Of a stretch of DNA of 64,000 nt, positions 11,655 to 21,871 are shown in pieces (within the stretch, counting starts at the first letter, position 1; every line of letters begins with the position of its first letter). Below the pieces are notes generated by a model. That model worked only from the letters and a program-made list of their open reading frames with translations. It had not been told where the DNA came from and did not search any database. The stretch covers positions 330,185-394,184 of the forward strand of contig NZ_LMKV01000012.1 in the NCBI RefSeq assembly GCF_001421665.1, read 5' to 3'. This stretch comes from Sphingobium sp. Leaf26 (GTDB lineage: Bacteria > Pseudomonadota > Alphaproteobacteria > Sphingomonadales > Sphingomonadaceae). A program made the position numbers and the translations under genes.

Positions 11655-13825
11655 CACATGAAACTGTAGGGGTCGACGTCCACCGCGACGCGCGTGCCTG
11701 ACTTCCACGCCAGGTTGCCCAGCCATTCGCGGATCGCCGCCTGGATATCCACCTGTCGCGTGGCATGGACCAGCAGCCGGTGGCGGTGTCGGCCACGCAG
11801 GACGGACAGCGGCGCAGGGGCGGGGCCATAGACGCGCATCCCCTCGATCACCGGGGCGGACTTGCCGATCAGCCGTGCGGTTTGCACCGCCTCGTCCGCA
11901 TCCTCGCTCGATATGATGATCGCGGCGAACCGGCCGAAGGGCGGGGCGTTGGCCCGCCGCCTGTTCTCCGTCTCGACCGCATAGAAACGCTCGGTATCGC
12001 CCTCGATCAGCGACTGGATCACCTCGCTGCCCGGCATGCGCGTCTGGATATAGACCTTGCCCGGCTTCTCGCCACGCCCGGCGCGGCCGGCCACCTGCAC
12101 GATCTGCTGGAATGTCCGCTCAGCCGCGCGCAGGTCGCCCCCCTCCAGCCCAAGGTCCGCGTCGATCACGCCCACCAGTGTCAGGTTGGGGAAATGATAG
12201 CCCTTTGTGACCAACTGCGTGCCCACGATGATATCGACATCGCCTGCCTCCACCGACTTCACGAAATCGGCGGCGCGGGCCGGGGACCAGAGCGTGTCGG
12301 ACGTGGCGAGCGCGATGCGCGCCTGCGGCCACAGCGCCTTCACCTCGTCCGCGATCCGCTCGACACCCGGACCACAGGCGACCAGGCTGTCCTCCTCCTT
12401 GCACTCCGGGCAGCGGCGCGGAGCCGGGATCACATGGCCGCAATGATGGCAGGCCAGGCGATGGGTCAGCCGATGTTCGACCATCCAGGCGGTGCAATTG
12501 GGGCATTGGAACCGGTATCCGCAATGGCGGCACAGGGTCAGCGGCGCATAGCCGCGCCGGTTGAGGAAGAGCAGGCTCTGCTCCCCCTTCGCCATCACCT
12601 CGTCCATCGCCTTCACCAGCGGAGGCGCGATCCATCGGCCGCGCTCGGGCGGATCGGTCAGCAGGTTGACGCCCTCGATCCGCGGCATCTCCGCCCCGCC
12701 ATAGCGCGAGGGCAGCTTGATCTCGGCATAGCGGCCCAACTCCACCTGATGCCGCGTCTCGATGGCGGGCGTAGCGGACGCCAGAATGACCGGAAATTTC
12801 TCGATCAGGCCCCGCATCACCGCCACGTCGCGGGCATGATAATGGACGCCATCCTCCTGCTTGAAGCTGGCCTCATGCGCCTCGTCCACCACGATCAGGC
12901 CCAGATTGGGATAGGGCAGGAACAGCGCCGACCGCGCGCCGACCACCACCTGCGCCTGACCCGAAGCGATGGCGCGCCAGGCCCGCCGCCGTTCGCTCTG
13001 GCGCAACCCGCTATGCCAGTTGACCGGCACGGTGCCGAACCGCTTTTCGAACCGCTCCAGAAAGGGTTCGGTCAGCGCGATTTCGGGCAGCAGCACCAGC
13101 ACCTGCCGGTCGGCGCGGATCGCGGCGGCGATCGCCTCGAAATAGACCTCCGTCTTGCCGGAGCCGGTGACGCCATCCAGCAGGAAGGGCGCGAAGTCAT
13201 GCGCCCGCACGGCGTCGGCCATCTGTTCCGCTGCGCTCGTTTGCGCCTCCGACAGCACGGGCTGCGCATGGGCCGGATCGGGCATGGGGAAGGGCGTATC
13301 GACGCTCACCTCGACCGGCTCGAAGATATCCTGTTTGATGAGGCCGCGGATCACCGCGTCGCTCACCCCGCCGATCATCGCCAGTTCGCGGATCAACCCC
13401 TGTCGATCGCCGATCCGCTCCAATGCTTGCGCCCGCTGCTCGGTCATCCGGTCGGGCACGGCCCCGGTGGCGCGATATTCGATCACGGTCCGTGCACCCT
13501 CCAGCGCCGCCATGGAGGATAGCGCCATGCGCAGCACGGCGGCCGGGGGCGCCATATAATAGTCCGCCGTCCATTCGATCAGCCGCCGCAGCGTTTCGGG
13601 CAAAGGCGGGGCATCCACCACGTCGATCAGGTTGCGCAGCCGATTGTCGCCGACCGTCTCGCTATCGGGGAAACTATCCTCTTCCCACACCACGCCGATC
13701 AACTGGCGCGGCCCCAGCGGGGCGACGACGATGCTGCCGGGCTTCACGCTCATGCCATGCGGCACGCGATAGTCGAGCGGCCCCAGGGCGGCGTTCAGGA
13801 TCAGGACACGGGCGCGAGACGACAT
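11654..13825 (-). CDS. priA: Primosomal replication restart helicase PriA
   Basis: The 723-residue superfamily-2 helicase loads the replicative helicase at stalled forks. It has the Walker A motif DGVTGSGKTEVY, the DEAH box in VVDEAHEASFKQ, and the zinc-binding block CRHCGYRFQCPNC followed by CHHCGHVIPAPRRCPEC. ATG at 13825 (MSSRARVLILNA) is preferred over 13900 because the conserved N-terminal domain begins there and the extra 25 residues look random. It is transcribed with DUF1289. Confidence 0.97.
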   Translation of the reverse strand: MSSRARVLILNAALGPLDYRVPHGMSVKPGSIVVAPLGPRQLIGVVWEEDSFPDSETVGDNRLRNLIDVVDAPPLPETLRRLIEWTADYYMAPPAAVLRMALSSMAALEGARTVIEYRATGAVPDRMTEQRAQALERIGDRQGLIRELAMIGGVSDAVIRGLIKQDIFEPVEVSVDTPFPMPDPAHAQPVLSEAQTSAAEQMADAVRAHDFAPFLLDGVTGSGKTEVYFEAIAAAIRADRQVLVLLPEIALTEPFLERFEKRFGTVPVNWHSGLRQSERRRAWRAIASGQAQVVVGARSALFLPYPNLGLIVVDEAHEASFKQEDGVHYHARDVAVMRGLIEKFPVILASATPAIETRHQVELGRYAEIKLPSRYGGAEMPRIEGVNLLTDPPERGRWIAPPLVKAMDEVMAKGEQSLLFLNRRGYAPLTLCRHCGYRFQCPNCTAWMVEHRLTHRLACHHCGHVIPAPRRCPECKEEDSLVACGPGVERIADEVKALWPQARIALATSDTLWSPARAADFVKSVEAGDVDIIVGTQLVTKGYHFPNLTLVGVIDADLGLEGGDLRAAERTFQQIVQVAGRAGRGEKPGKVYIQTRMPGSEVIQSLIEGDTERFYAVETENRRRANAPPFGRFAAIIISSEDADEAVQTARLIGKSAPVIEGMRVYGPAPAPLSVLRGRHRHRLLVHATRQVDIQAAIREWLGNLAWKSGTRVAVDVDPYSFM

Positions 13826-13872
13826 GGCCCTAGTCCTTAAAGCGCTGGACGCGGGGCGCAATGGCTTGCTGC

Positions 13873-14535
13873 CTACAGTCGCCAGCTCAGCGTCAGCCAC
13901 GGGATGTGCGACACGACATCAGGCCGGCCATCGCGGAAATTCTGCTGCCGCATATAGAGCAATTGGGCATCGATCGCCTTGGCGACCGGATGGCGCAGGC
14001 CGATCTGATGGCGCATCATGGCAAGGCCGGTCTTGTCGCCCGGCCGGGCGCGATTGAGGTGAAAGAAGAGTTCGGTTGCGGCGATGACCGTCCATTGCTT
14101 TGCCCGGTCGATCGGCACGGATGCCTGTATCCGCTGCCGCAGCCGCCAGCCTGGATCGTTCGCCGTACTGAAGAATCGCTGTTCGATCCGGGTGCGGCTC
14201 AGCCAGATGCCCCTGGTGACGATCGCCTGCTGGAACAGGCGCAATTCCTTGTCCGTCTCGCTTTCCAGATAGGCGATGCCGCCGCCCAGTTGCAGATGGG
14301 GGGCAACCGCATGGTCCAGCCCGATCCGCGCGACGAATTGCTCGCCGCCACTATCGGCGTCGGACCGCAGGCGCTGGCTCGAATCGACGGTGACGATGTC
14401 GGTCGGGCTTATCCTGATGGTTGCCAGTTCGGTCAGCCAGGCTTGGCTTTCCTCGGTCGCGGCCCGCGCCTGGCAGGCGAAGGACAGGGTCAGGCAAAGC
14501 CCCGCGATCAGGCGGGCGCGGCGCAAACGGGGCAT
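13873..14535 (-). CDS. DUF2490-like exported outer-membrane protein
   Basis: The 220-residue product has a signal peptide (MPRLRRARLIAGLCLTLSF, cut near ACQARA). The rest alternates hydrophobic and polar residues as in a beta-barrel (HLQLGGGIAYLES, RIEQRFF, LYMRQQNF) and ends SWRL with a terminal aromatic-rich strand. ATG at 14535 has AAAGGA about 7 nt upstream. This fits DUF2490 family proteins; no more specific role can be given. It lies 47 bp upstream of priA on the same strand and may be co-transcribed with it. Confidence 0.7.
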   Translation of the reverse strand: MPRLRRARLIAGLCLTLSFACQARAATEESQAWLTELATIRISPTDIVTVDSSQRLRSDADSGGEQFVARIGLDHAVAPHLQLGGGIAYLESETDKELRLFQQAIVTRGIWLSRTRIEQRFFSTANDPGWRLRQRIQASVPIDRAKQWTVIAATELFFHLNRARPGDKTGLAMMRHQIGLRHPVAKAIDAQLLYMRQQNFRDGRPDVVSHIPWLTLSWRL

Positions 14536-14665
14536 GTCTGGTCCTTTGGAAAGGTGCGCGCGCCTTAATCGCAGCGTGCGCCAGATGCAAATCGCCGCGT
14601 CCGACATGGCGAATCCCGCCCGCAACCGCTAAAGGGGCGCGATTCGAACCTCCCCGGAGCATCCC

Positions 14666-15319
14666 ATGAAATTCTTCGTCGATACTGCCGACACCGCCGA
14701 CATCCGCGATCTGGCCGCCACCGGCCTGCTGGACGGCGTCACCACCAACCCGTCCTTGATCCACAAGTCGGGCCGCAAGTTCCTGGAAGTGGTGGAAGAA
14801 ATCTGCGGCATCGTCGATGGCCCGGTATCCGCCGAGGTCGTCGCGCTCGACCATGAGACGATGATGAAGGAAGCCGAAGTGCTGCGCAAGATCGCGGACA
14901 ATGTCTGCATCAAGGTGCCGCTGACCATCGACGGTCTCAAGACCTGCAAGGCGCTGACTGACGAAGGTACGCTGGTCAACGTCACCCTCTGCTTCTCGGC
15001 GAATCAGGCGCTGCTCGCGGCCAAGGCCGGCGCCAGCTTCATCTCGCCTTTCGTCGGCCGTCATGACGACAATGGCTTCGACGGTATGGCCCTGATCGGC
15101 GATATCCGCCTGATCTACGACAATTATGGCTTCGACACCGAAATCCTGGTCGCGTCGGTACGCCATCCGATCCATGTGCTGGAAAGCGCCCGCATCGGCG
15201 CCGACGTGATGACCGCGCCGCCCGCCGTCATCCGTATGCTGTCCAAGCATGTGCTGACCGACAAGGGCCTGGAAGGCTTTGCCGCCGATTGGGCGAAGAC
15301 CGGCCAGACGATTCTGTAA
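14666..15319 (+). CDS. tal: Short-form transaldolase / fructose-6-phosphate aldolase
   Basis: The 217-residue protein begins [17 protein letters not shown] and contains [20 protein letters not shown] (the Schiff-base Lys) and [12 protein letters not shown]. These are the TalC/Fsa-type blocks of the pentose-phosphate pathway class I aldolase barrel. Transaldolase and F6P-aldolase activities differ by a few residues and cannot be separated by eye. GGAGC lies before the start. A GC-rich hairpin follows the stop. Confidence 0.93.
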   Translation: MKFFVDTADTADIRDLAATGLLDGVTTNPSLIHKSGRKFLEVVEEICGIVDGPVSAEVVALDHETMMKEAEVLRKIADNVCIKVPLTIDGLKTCKALTDEGTLVNVTLCFSANQALLAAKAGASFISPFVGRHDDNGFDGMALIGDIRLIYDNYGFDTEILVASVRHPIHVLESARIGADVMTAPPAVIRMLSKHVLTDKGLEGFAADWAKTGQTIL

Positions 15320-15328
15320 TGTCATTAT

Positions 15329-15360
15329 GCCGGCTCTCCCGCGCTTTTGGGAGGGCCGGC
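15329..15360 (+). terminator. GC-rich hairpin after tal
   Basis: Arms GCCGGCTCTCCC and GGGAGGGCCGGC pair around an eight-base loop just after the tal stop. There is no proper T-run, so its strength as a terminator is uncertain. Confidence 0.45.
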
Positions 15361-15421
15361 AAGACTATTGGAACCCTCGCCCGATCCGGCTCATTCTCCT
15401 TGAAAGGCAAGGAGAGAGTCG

Positions 15422-15754
15422 ATGTTCGTCGCAGTCTATTGGTGGCGGGTTCATCCCGGCAAGGAAGAGCAGTTCCGCACCGCCTGGTGTCGCGGTACCG
15501 ACCTCATCCGCGAAAAATATGGCAGCTACGGCTCCCGCCTGCATCGCGATGCCGATGGCCGTTTCGTCGGCTATGCCGAATGGCCGGACGAGGCGACATG
15601 GCGTGCGGCATTCGATCGGAAGATGGTCTATGATGAACCCGCAACCCGCGCCGCCTTTGTCGATGCCGTCGCGGAAGTGCCGGCGGACGCCGACCCGATC
15701 TTCACCATGACGGTGATCGATGACCTGCTGACACGCAATGAAGGAAAGGCTTGA
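15422..15754 (+). CDS. ABM-like (antibiotic biosynthesis monooxygenase fold) small protein
   Basis: The 110-residue protein starts MFVAVYWWRVHPGKEEQF and contains YAEWPDEATWRAAF, the typical beta-alpha-beta pattern of dimeric alpha-beta barrel (ABM/NIPSNAP-like) proteins. GGAGAG lies 5 nt before the ATG. The substrate is unknown. Its stop shares one base with the start of a tiny membrane ORF. Confidence 0.75.
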   Translation: MFVAVYWWRVHPGKEEQFRTAWCRGTDLIREKYGSYGSRLHRDADGRFVGYAEWPDEATWRAAFDRKMVYDEPATRAAFVDAVAEVPADADPIFTMTVIDDLLTRNEGKA

Positions 15755-15846
15755 TGAGAGATCCTGACAAACCGGACTTGGGCTTTCTCGCCTTCGCCTT
15801 CATGCTGACGCTGTTCGGCCTGGCGATGCTGATCTTCAACTTCTGA
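15754..15846 (+). CDS. Tiny predicted single-span membrane protein (30 aa)
   Basis: A 30-codon frame begins at an ATG that overlaps the stop of the ABM-like gene (TGATG) and ends at TGA 15844-15846. It encodes MRDPDKPDLGFLAFAFMLTL plus a hydrophobic tail, that is, a polar ten-residue head and one membrane helix. The overlap suggests translational coupling. Below the usual annotation threshold; a chance ORF remains possible. Confidence 0.55.
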   Translation: MRDPDKPDLGFLAFAFMLTLFGLAMLIFNF

Positions 15847-15851
15847 TTCGG

Positions 15852-15928
15852 TGGCGACCCCGGCAGGATTCGAACCTGCGACCATTCGCTTAGAAGGCGA
15901 ATGCTCTATCCAACTGAGCTACGGGGCC
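15852..15928 (-). tRNA. tRNA-Arg (anticodon UCU)
   Basis: The minus strand folds into a full cloverleaf. The acceptor arm GGCCCCG pairs with CGGGGTC, with one G-U pair. The D-arm is GCTCAGTTGGATAGAGC, the anticodon stem TTCGC/GCGAA encloses CTTCTAA (anticodon TCT), and the T-arm is GCAGGTTCGAATCCTGC. CCA is encoded. It reads AGA codons, rare in this GC-rich genome. Confidence 0.97.
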
Positions 15929-15996
15929 GTGCGCGTGCCGCGATAGCGGGCGATCCGGCCGGTTGCAATCGCCTGACTGCTCCGGCCGCCAGATCG

Positions 15997-17499
15997 TCAG
16001 GCCATGCCGGGTGCTGGCGCCGCCGATCCGCTGACCTGTCCCGGCTGGACCAGCATGGGCGGCGAGGCGTCCACCGTGACGGGCTGATCGCCCCGCACCA
16101 GCGCGATCGCCTCCGCCCGGCTTTCGACCGCCGGGGGCGAACCGCGCAGCGGCATGCCGGCGGTTTCGCGTACGCGCCACATTGTGAGGATGCCGATCGC
16201 CGCCGCACCCATCAGATAATAGGCCGGCACCAGCGGATCGCCGGTCCGGCTCACCAGCCAAGCGGTGACGAGCGGGGTCGTCCCGCCGAACAGCGAGACG
16301 GAAATGTTGAACGCGATCGACAGGCCGCTGTATCGCACCGGCGTATAGAACAGCGCCGGCAGGGTCGACGGCATCGAACTGGTGAAGCAGACAAGGGTCA
16401 CGCCCAGCAGCATCAGCCCGGCAAAGATCAGCCAGTCATTGCCCGTCCCGATCAGCCACATGCACGGCACCGACAGCAGGATCAGCGCGGTACAGGCGCC
16501 GATGATCATCGGCCGCCGCCCCAGCCGGTCGCTGATCGCCCCGCCCACGATATTGAGCGGCATCATCACCAGCATCACCAGAATGATGAGCAGTAGCCCC
16601 TTGCTGTCCGCATAGCCCATGGTGACGCTCAGATAATTGGGCATATAGGTCAGCAGCATATAGTCGGTGACGTTGAAGACCAGCACCAGCCCCATGCACT
16701 TGACCAACTGGCGCCAGTGGGTGCGCAGCAGGGCGGTCATCGGCAGGCGATCCAGCTCACGCTTGTCGGCTTCCTGCGTATAGGCGCGGAACGCGGGCGT
16801 TTCCTCCAGCTTCAGTCGCATATAAAGGCCGAGCAGCCCCAGCGGCCCCGCGATCAGGAATGGAATGCGCCATCCCCATGCCAGCATATCGGCATCGCCC
16901 AGCGTCATTTGCAGCGCCGTGACCGTACCAGCACCCATTATATACCCGCCCAGCGTGCCGAACTCCAGCCAGCTCCCCATGAAGCCGCGCTTCTGGTCGG
17001 TCGAATATTCCGCGATGAAGGTCGCCGCACCACCATATTCGCCGCCGGTCGAAAAGCCCTGGATCAGCCGCGCGACCAGCAGCAATATCGGCGCGCCCAT
17101 GCCGATCCGCTCATAGGAAGGAATGAGGCCGATGGCGAAAGTCCCGATTGCCATCAGGGTCATGGTGAAGGCCAGAACCTTGTGCCGGCCGTATCGGTCG
17201 CCCAGCGGCCCGAACACCAGCCCGCCCAGCGGCCGGACGAGGAAGGCGGCCGTGAAGGTCGCAAATGTCGCGATCAGTTGCGCGGTGGGATCGCCGGCGG
17301 GAAAGAAGACGCGGCCCAATGTCACCGCCAGATAGCCATAGACGCCGAAATCGAACCATTCCATCGCATTGCCCAGCGCAGCCGCGCCCACGGCCCGGTT
17401 CAACTGCGACTTGTCGACGATGGTGATGTCGTCGACCTTCAGGTCGTGACGACGTTTGAACCAGCCAAGATGCGCGCGATGCGCGCTGGAAGTGGACAT
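15997..17499 (-). CDS. MFS transporter, metabolite:H+ symporter (ProP/ShiA-like) type
   Basis: The 500-residue protein has twelve predicted membrane segments. MHS-family motifs include NAMEWFDFGVYGYLA in helix 1, PLGDRYGRHKVL (motif A, GxxxDRxGRRxxL-like), and RLIQGFSTGGEYGGAATFIAE in helix 4. Such symporters carry betaine, proline, dicarboxylates or shikimate; the substrate is not readable. ATG at 17499 has GGAG 6 nt upstream and is preferred over 17547. The C-terminal tail is Pro/Ala-rich rather than the coiled coil of osmosensory ProP. Confidence 0.9.
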   Translation of the reverse strand: MSTSSAHRAHLGWFKRRHDLKVDDITIVDKSQLNRAVGAAALGNAMEWFDFGVYGYLAVTLGRVFFPAGDPTAQLIATFATFTAAFLVRPLGGLVFGPLGDRYGRHKVLAFTMTLMAIGTFAIGLIPSYERIGMGAPILLLVARLIQGFSTGGEYGGAATFIAEYSTDQKRGFMGSWLEFGTLGGYIMGAGTVTALQMTLGDADMLAWGWRIPFLIAGPLGLLGLYMRLKLEETPAFRAYTQEADKRELDRLPMTALLRTHWRQLVKCMGLVLVFNVTDYMLLTYMPNYLSVTMGYADSKGLLLIILVMLVMMPLNIVGGAISDRLGRRPMIIGACTALILLSVPCMWLIGTGNDWLIFAGLMLLGVTLVCFTSSMPSTLPALFYTPVRYSGLSIAFNISVSLFGGTTPLVTAWLVSRTGDPLVPAYYLMGAAAIGILTMWRVRETAGMPLRGSPPAVESRAEAIALVRGDQPVTVDASPPMLVQPGQVSGSAAPAPGMA

Positions 17500-17795
17500 A
17501 TATGTCTCCGGTCCCGCCACCGGGACGCGAAAGCTCGCGCCGCGCACGATGGGCGGATGAGGGGTCGAACAGGCGACCGTGAAAGGTGCGACGCCGCTGC
17601 GGCATCATGCGAGGAAGGGCGGACATAGGCAGCCCATGCGCAAAAGTGGGCAGCTAAGGGACGGGCCGTGGCCACAAGGGGATGAAGCGACCAGAAATGC
17701 TGCAATGCAATATTGCGGTGCAGCAAAATGACGAAACCGGCGACCCGGCTGGCGGTGGCTTGCAATCGCCCGCCTGCGCGATAAGCATCGTCTGT
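17500..17795. other. Divergent intergenic region without a gene
   Basis: About 296 bp separate the divergent MFS and transporter genes. I see no preQ1 riboswitch-like pattern in front of the queuosine-precursor transporter and no convincing ORF. Promoters for both sides must lie here. Confidence 0.4.
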
Positions 17796-18515
17796 ATGAT
17801 GGATGGGGCGGTTCACAAGATCGAAGCGGATTCGCTGGGAAGCCGGCCGCTGCGCTATTATGATTTCTTCATGGCGGCCTTCGTCGCGATACTGCTGCTA
17901 TCCAACCTGATCGGTGCGGCCAAGCTGTCGACGCTGGGCGGCTTCACCTTCGGCGCCGGCATCCTCTTCTTCCCGCTCGGCTATGTCATTGGCGACGTAC
18001 TGACGGAAGTTTATGGCTACTCCCGCGCGCGCCGCTGCGTCTGGGCCGGTTTCGTCGCGATGCTGTTCATGGCGCTGATGAGTTGGGTCGTCGTCGTCCT
18101 GCCACCGGCAGCGGGCTGGCCCGACCAGAACGCCTATGAAGCGGTGTTCGGCAGCACCTGGCGCATCGTCTTCGCCTCGCTCGTCGCCTTCTGGGCGGGC
18201 GAGTTCGCCAACAGCTTCGTCCTCGCCAAGATGAAGCTGCTGACGCAAGGGCGGCATCTGTGGATGCGCACCATCGGCTCGACCGTGGTGGGACAGGGGG
18301 TAGACAGCCTGCTTTTCTATCCGCTCGCCTTCCTTGGCACCTGGACCCATATGCAGGTGCTGACCGTCATGGTCACCAACTGGGGCATGAAATGCCTGTG
18401 GGAAGCGGTGCTGACCCCGGTCACCTATATGGTCGTGAATTTCCTCAAGCGCCGCGAAGGGCTGGACGTCTATGATGCCGGCACCAATTTCACGCCCTTC
18501 CGCACCCGGCTCTGA
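17796..18515 (+). CDS. YhhQ/VUT-family queuosine-precursor transporter
   Basis: The product has about 239 residues with six membrane segments. Family features are LLLSNLIGAAK, FPLGYVIGDVLTEVYGYSRARR (the signature loop) and AFWAGEFANSFVLAKMK. YhhQ imports queuosine precursors (preQ0/preQ1). Two adjacent ATGs at 17796 and 17799 are possible starts; the upstream frame to 17682 is not hydrophobic and looks spurious. It stands alone between two divergent or unrelated genes. Confidence 0.88.
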   Translation: MMDGAVHKIEADSLGSRPLRYYDFFMAAFVAILLLSNLIGAAKLSTLGGFTFGAGILFFPLGYVIGDVLTEVYGYSRARRCVWAGFVAMLFMALMSWVVVVLPPAAGWPDQNAYEAVFGSTWRIVFASLVAFWAGEFANSFVLAKMKLLTQGRHLWMRTIGSTVVGQGVDSLLFYPLAFLGTWTHMQVLTVMVTNWGMKCLWEAVLTPVTYMVVNFLKRREGLDVYDAGTNFTPFRTRL

Positions 18516-18577
18516 AAATTTGACCACTGCGCAACGCGGTAAAGTCTCTATTTACCGCTCGCCATCAATAAGGGCGC

Positions 18578-19546
18578 ATGAGCCGCCATCTGCACGACGA
18601 TTTTGCACAACCCTTTGATTGCAATCCTTTGCCTGCCGTGGTGGAGGCCGATCTGCTCGACTCGCGCAGCAACATGATGATGGAACTGGGGCGGGCGCAG
18701 CGCCGGTTCGAGGCGACGTTTCACCATGCCCCGATCGGCATCGCCCATGTCGGGCTGGACGGCCATTTCCTGACGGTCAATCCGCGCTTCTGCGAAATCA
18801 GCGGCTATGATGCCGATACGCTGATCCGCACCGGCTTTCAGCAGATCACCCACCCCGACGATCTCCATGCGGACGAAGCGCTGCTGGCGCGGCTCAATGC
18901 CGGCGAACTGCCCCGCTACTCCATGGAAAAACGCTATATCCGCTCCGACGGCACGGTGATCTGGATCAACCTGACCGTGGCCATGGTGCGCGATGATGAT
19001 GACCGGCCCGAATTCTACGTCGCGGTGATCGAGGATTTGTCCGACCTGCGTCAGGCCAGTTTCGAGGCGCTCCACGATCCGTTGACCAGCCTGCTCAACC
19101 GACGCGGCTTTGCCTGTCGCGCCAAATATATGCTGATCCATGCCGCACAGACGGGCCGCGCCGCCAGTCTTCTGTTCCTCGACCTCGACGGGTTCAAGCA
19201 GGTGAACGACCATCACGGCCATGCCGTCGGGGATGCGTGCCTGGCCGATATCGGCGCGATCCTGCGCAGCCATACGCAGGCCGGCGATGTGATCGCCCGG
19301 CTGGGCGGCGACGAATTTCTGGTGCTGCTGGCCAACCGGGAAGAAGCCGCCGTCGCCACCCTTGCCGAAGATGTGCGACTGGCGCTCGCCGCCTATGGCA
19401 TCGGGATCAGTGGCAGTCTCGGCCTGGTCACCACCGACAGGCCCGACCCGGCCGACCTCGACTGGCTGATCGCCTGCGCCGACGATGCGATGCGCGACGC
19501 CAAGCGCGCCGGCAAGAATCAGGTGCGGGTCGCCGCCTTCACCTGA
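18578..19546 (+). CDS. PAS-GGDEF diguanylate cyclase
   Basis: The 322-residue soluble protein has a PAS domain at residues ~45-155 ([20 protein letters not shown], then [12 protein letters not shown]) and a GGDEF domain from ~165. The active-site sequence [11 protein letters not shown] is intact, so it should make cyclic-di-GMP. The upstream allosteric I-site position reads QAGD instead of RxxD, so product inhibition through that site is unlikely. No EAL domain. Its last 8 bp overlap truA on the other strand. Confidence 0.93.
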   Translation: MSRHLHDDFAQPFDCNPLPAVVEADLLDSRSNMMMELGRAQRRFEATFHHAPIGIAHVGLDGHFLTVNPRFCEISGYDADTLIRTGFQQITHPDDLHADEALLARLNAGELPRYSMEKRYIRSDGTVIWINLTVAMVRDDDDRPEFYVAVIEDLSDLRQASFEALHDPLTSLLNRRGFACRAKYMLIHAAQTGRAASLLFLDLDGFKQVNDHHGHAVGDACLADIGAILRSHTQAGDVIARLGGDEFLVLLANREEAAVATLAEDVRLALAAYGIGISGSLGLVTTDRPDPADLDWLIACADDAMRDAKRAGKNQVRVAAFT

Positions 19547-20294
19547 CGCCGTCGTCCGGATAGGAGGCGCGCACGAAATACAGCCCGTCCGGCGGCGCAT
19601 TCAGGCCCAGCGCCGCCCGATCCTTCGCCTCCAGCGCAGCGCGCAGATCATCCGCGCTCCATCGTCCCATGCCGACCATTGCCAGGCACCCGACCATCGA
19701 CCGCACCTGATGGTGCAGGAAGGATCGCGCCGCCGCATGGATGGCGATGCGATCGCCGTCGCGTTCCACCGCCAGCCGGTCCAGCGTCTTCACCGGACTA
19801 TGCGCCTGACAATGGGCGGATCGGAAGGTGGTGAAATCATGCAACCCCACCAGGAACTGCGCCGCCTCGTGCATCGCATTGGCATCCAGCGGCTGGATCA
19901 CCCGCCACATCAGCCCCCGGTCGAAGGTCAGCGGCGCGCGGCGATTGGCGATGCGATAGACATAGGATCGCCCTACGCAGGAAAAGCGCGCATGCCAGTC
20001 GTCCGGCATCACCTCGCACGCCAGGATTGCCACCGGATCGGGCCGCAGCCGTGCATTGACCGCCTCCATCAGCCGGAAGGGGGCGATATCCTTGTCGATC
20101 TCCGCATGGGCGCGCATCGCCAGCCCATGGACGCCCGCATCGGTGCGCCCCGCGGCATGGATGACCGCCCGCTCGCCCGTGACCGCGAAGATCGCATCCT
20201 CAAGTCGCTGCTGCACGCTCGGCCCATGCGCTTGCCGCTGCCATCCCATGAAGGGGCGACCGTCAAATTCGACGGTGAAGGCGAAGCGGGTCAT
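19539..20294 (-). CDS. truA: tRNA pseudouridine(38-40) synthase TruA
   Basis: The 251-residue enzyme isomerises uridines 38-40 of the anticodon arm. It has [11 protein letters not shown], holding the catalytic Asp, and [13 protein letters not shown] in the C-terminal half. It lies 18 nt after fmt on the same strand, a frequent pairing of translation genes. Confidence 0.97.
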   Translation of the reverse strand: MTRFAFTVEFDGRPFMGWQRQAHGPSVQQRLEDAIFAVTGERAVIHAAGRTDAGVHGLAMRAHAEIDKDIAPFRLMEAVNARLRPDPVAILACEVMPDDWHARFSCVGRSYVYRIANRRAPLTFDRGLMWRVIQPLDANAMHEAAQFLVGLHDFTTFRSAHCQAHSPVKTLDRLAVERDGDRIAIHAAARSFLHHQVRSMVGCLAMVGMGRWSADDLRAALEAKDRAALGLNAPPDGLYFVRASYPDDGVR

Positions 20295-20312
20295 ATACGA
20301 CCTTCGCGCCTA

Positions 20313-21221
20313 TTACCCATCCACCCGGCTCCCCTGCGGCATTTCGTAACCGCGCAGCAGATCGCCCGGCGTCATCACGGCTTTTCCCGCGCGCTGGATT
20401 TGCGTGACGCGGATCGCCCCATGGCCGCACCCGATCAGCAGGGCGTCGTCCAGCAATGCGCCGGGCGCGCCATCCTCATGCTCGACATGGGCCGCCAGAA
20501 TGCGGAACCGTTCGCCGCCATATTCAAAGAAAGCGCCGGGGAACGGATTGAAGGCCCGCACCTGCCGCTCGACCTGAATCGCCGGGCGCGTGAAGTCGAT
20601 CCGCGCCTCCGCCTTGTCGATCTTGGCCGCGTAGGTGACGCCTTCTTCGGGCTGCGCCATCGATGGATGGAGGGAAATATCGTCCAGCACCTCGACCATC
20701 AGCGCGCCGCCGGCCTGCGCCAGTTCGGCGGTCAGCGCGCCAGCAGTCTTATATTCGATCGGCGTGATATATTTGGCCCGCATCGGCCCGGTGTCCAGAC
20801 CAGCCTCCATGTCCATGATGGTGACGCCGGTGACATTGTCGCCGGACAGGATCGCCCGCTGGATCGGGGCCGCCCCGCGCCAGCGCGGCAGCAGCGAGGC
20901 ATGGATGTTCATGCAGCCATGGCGCGGCGCGTCCAGCACCGCGCGCGGCAGGATCAGCCCATAGGCGGCGACCACCGCGACATCGGCGTCCAGCGCGGCG
21001 AAGGCAGCCTGCACGTCCGCATCCTTGAGCGATACCGGCGTCCGTGCCTCCATGCCCAATTCCTCGGCGCGCATATGAACGGGGGAGGGTCGCAACGCCT
21101 TGCCGCGACCGGCGGGCCGGGGCGGCTGGCTGTAGACCGCGACGACGTCATGCCCTGCCTTGACCAGCGCATCGAGCGAAGGAACGGCGAAATCGGGTGT
21201 GCCCATATAGATGATACGCAT
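20313..21221 (-). CDS. fmt: Methionyl-tRNA formyltransferase
   Basis: The 302-residue enzyme formylates initiator Met-tRNA using 10-formyl-THF. It starts [19 protein letters not shown] and has [17 protein letters not shown] (catalytic Asn and His) and [20 protein letters not shown]. Its C-terminal OB domain is complete. def, its functional partner, lies nearby on the opposite strand rather than in the same operon. Confidence 0.97.
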   Translation of the reverse strand: MRIIYMGTPDFAVPSLDALVKAGHDVVAVYSQPPRPAGRGKALRPSPVHMRAEELGMEARTPVSLKDADVQAAFAALDADVAVVAAYGLILPRAVLDAPRHGCMNIHASLLPRWRGAAPIQRAILSGDNVTGVTIMDMEAGLDTGPMRAKYITPIEYKTAGALTAELAQAGGALMVEVLDDISLHPSMAQPEEGVTYAAKIDKAEARIDFTRPAIQVERQVRAFNPFPGAFFEYGGERFRILAAHVEHEDGAPGALLDDALLIGCGHGAIRVTQIQRAGKAVMTPGDLLRGYEMPQGSRVDG

Positions 21222-21274
21222 GACCGATGCTCAAACCCCTTGTCTCTCCCAGTTGCAACCCCTTATCTCATGAT

Positions 21275-21871
21275 ATGGCCTCTCCTGAAATCGAAGCACT
21301 TACTCAAGCGCTGTCCCGTCTGCCCGGTCTTGGGCCCCGTTCGGCGCGGCGCGCGGTGCTGCATCTGCTCAAACGCCGCGAAGGCGCGATGGAGCCGTTG
21401 CTGCGCGCGCTGGAGGCGGTGAATGAGCGGCTCGTCACCTGTCACATCTGCGGCAATGTCGACACGGTCGACCCCTGCGGTATCTGCACCGATCATCGCC
21501 GCGATCCGCGCGCGCTGTGCGTGGTGGAGGATGTGTCGGACCTGTGGGCGCTGGACAAGTCACGCCTCTTTCCCGGCCGCTTCCATGTGCTGGGCGGGCG
21601 GCTCTCTGCGCTGGAAGGGATACGGCCGGAGGATCTCACCATCGACGCCCTGATCGCACGGCTGGAACCGGGCGGCATAGATGAGGTGGTGCTGGCGATG
21701 AACGCCACGCTGGAGGGGCAGACCACCGCTCATTATCTGGCCGAACGGCTGGAGCGCTTTCCTATCCGCCTGACGCAACTGGCGCATGGCGTGCCGGTCG
21801 GCGGCGAACTCGATTATCTGGATGAGGGCACGCTGGCGCAGGCGCTGCGGGCGCGGCGGCCGGTGGGGTAG
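21275..21871 (+). CDS. recR: Recombination mediator RecR
   Basis: The 198-residue protein has a helix-hairpin-helix N-terminus ([18 protein letters not shown]), a C4 zinc finger ([16 protein letters not shown]) and a TOPRIM domain ([15 protein letters not shown]). With RecFO it loads RecA on gapped DNA. ATG at 21275 gives the family's normal N-terminus; the ATG at 21227 would reach almost into fmt. The start has only weak Shine-Dalgarno sequence. Divergent from fmt by 53 bp. Confidence 0.96.
   Translation: MASPEIEALTQALSRLPGLGPRSARRAVLHLLKRREGAMEPLLRALEAVNERLVTCHICGNVDTVDPCGICTDHRRDPRALCVVEDVSDLWALDKSRLFPGRFHVLGGRLSALEGIRPEDLTIDALIARLEPGGIDEVVLAMNATLEGQTTAHYLAERLERFPIRLTQLAHGVPVGGELDYLDEGTLAQALRARRPVG

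Noticed and set aside
17640..17795. preQ1 riboswitch upstream of the queuosine-precursor transporter
   Set aside because: No C-rich loop/A-rich tail pattern of preQ1 aptamers could be found.
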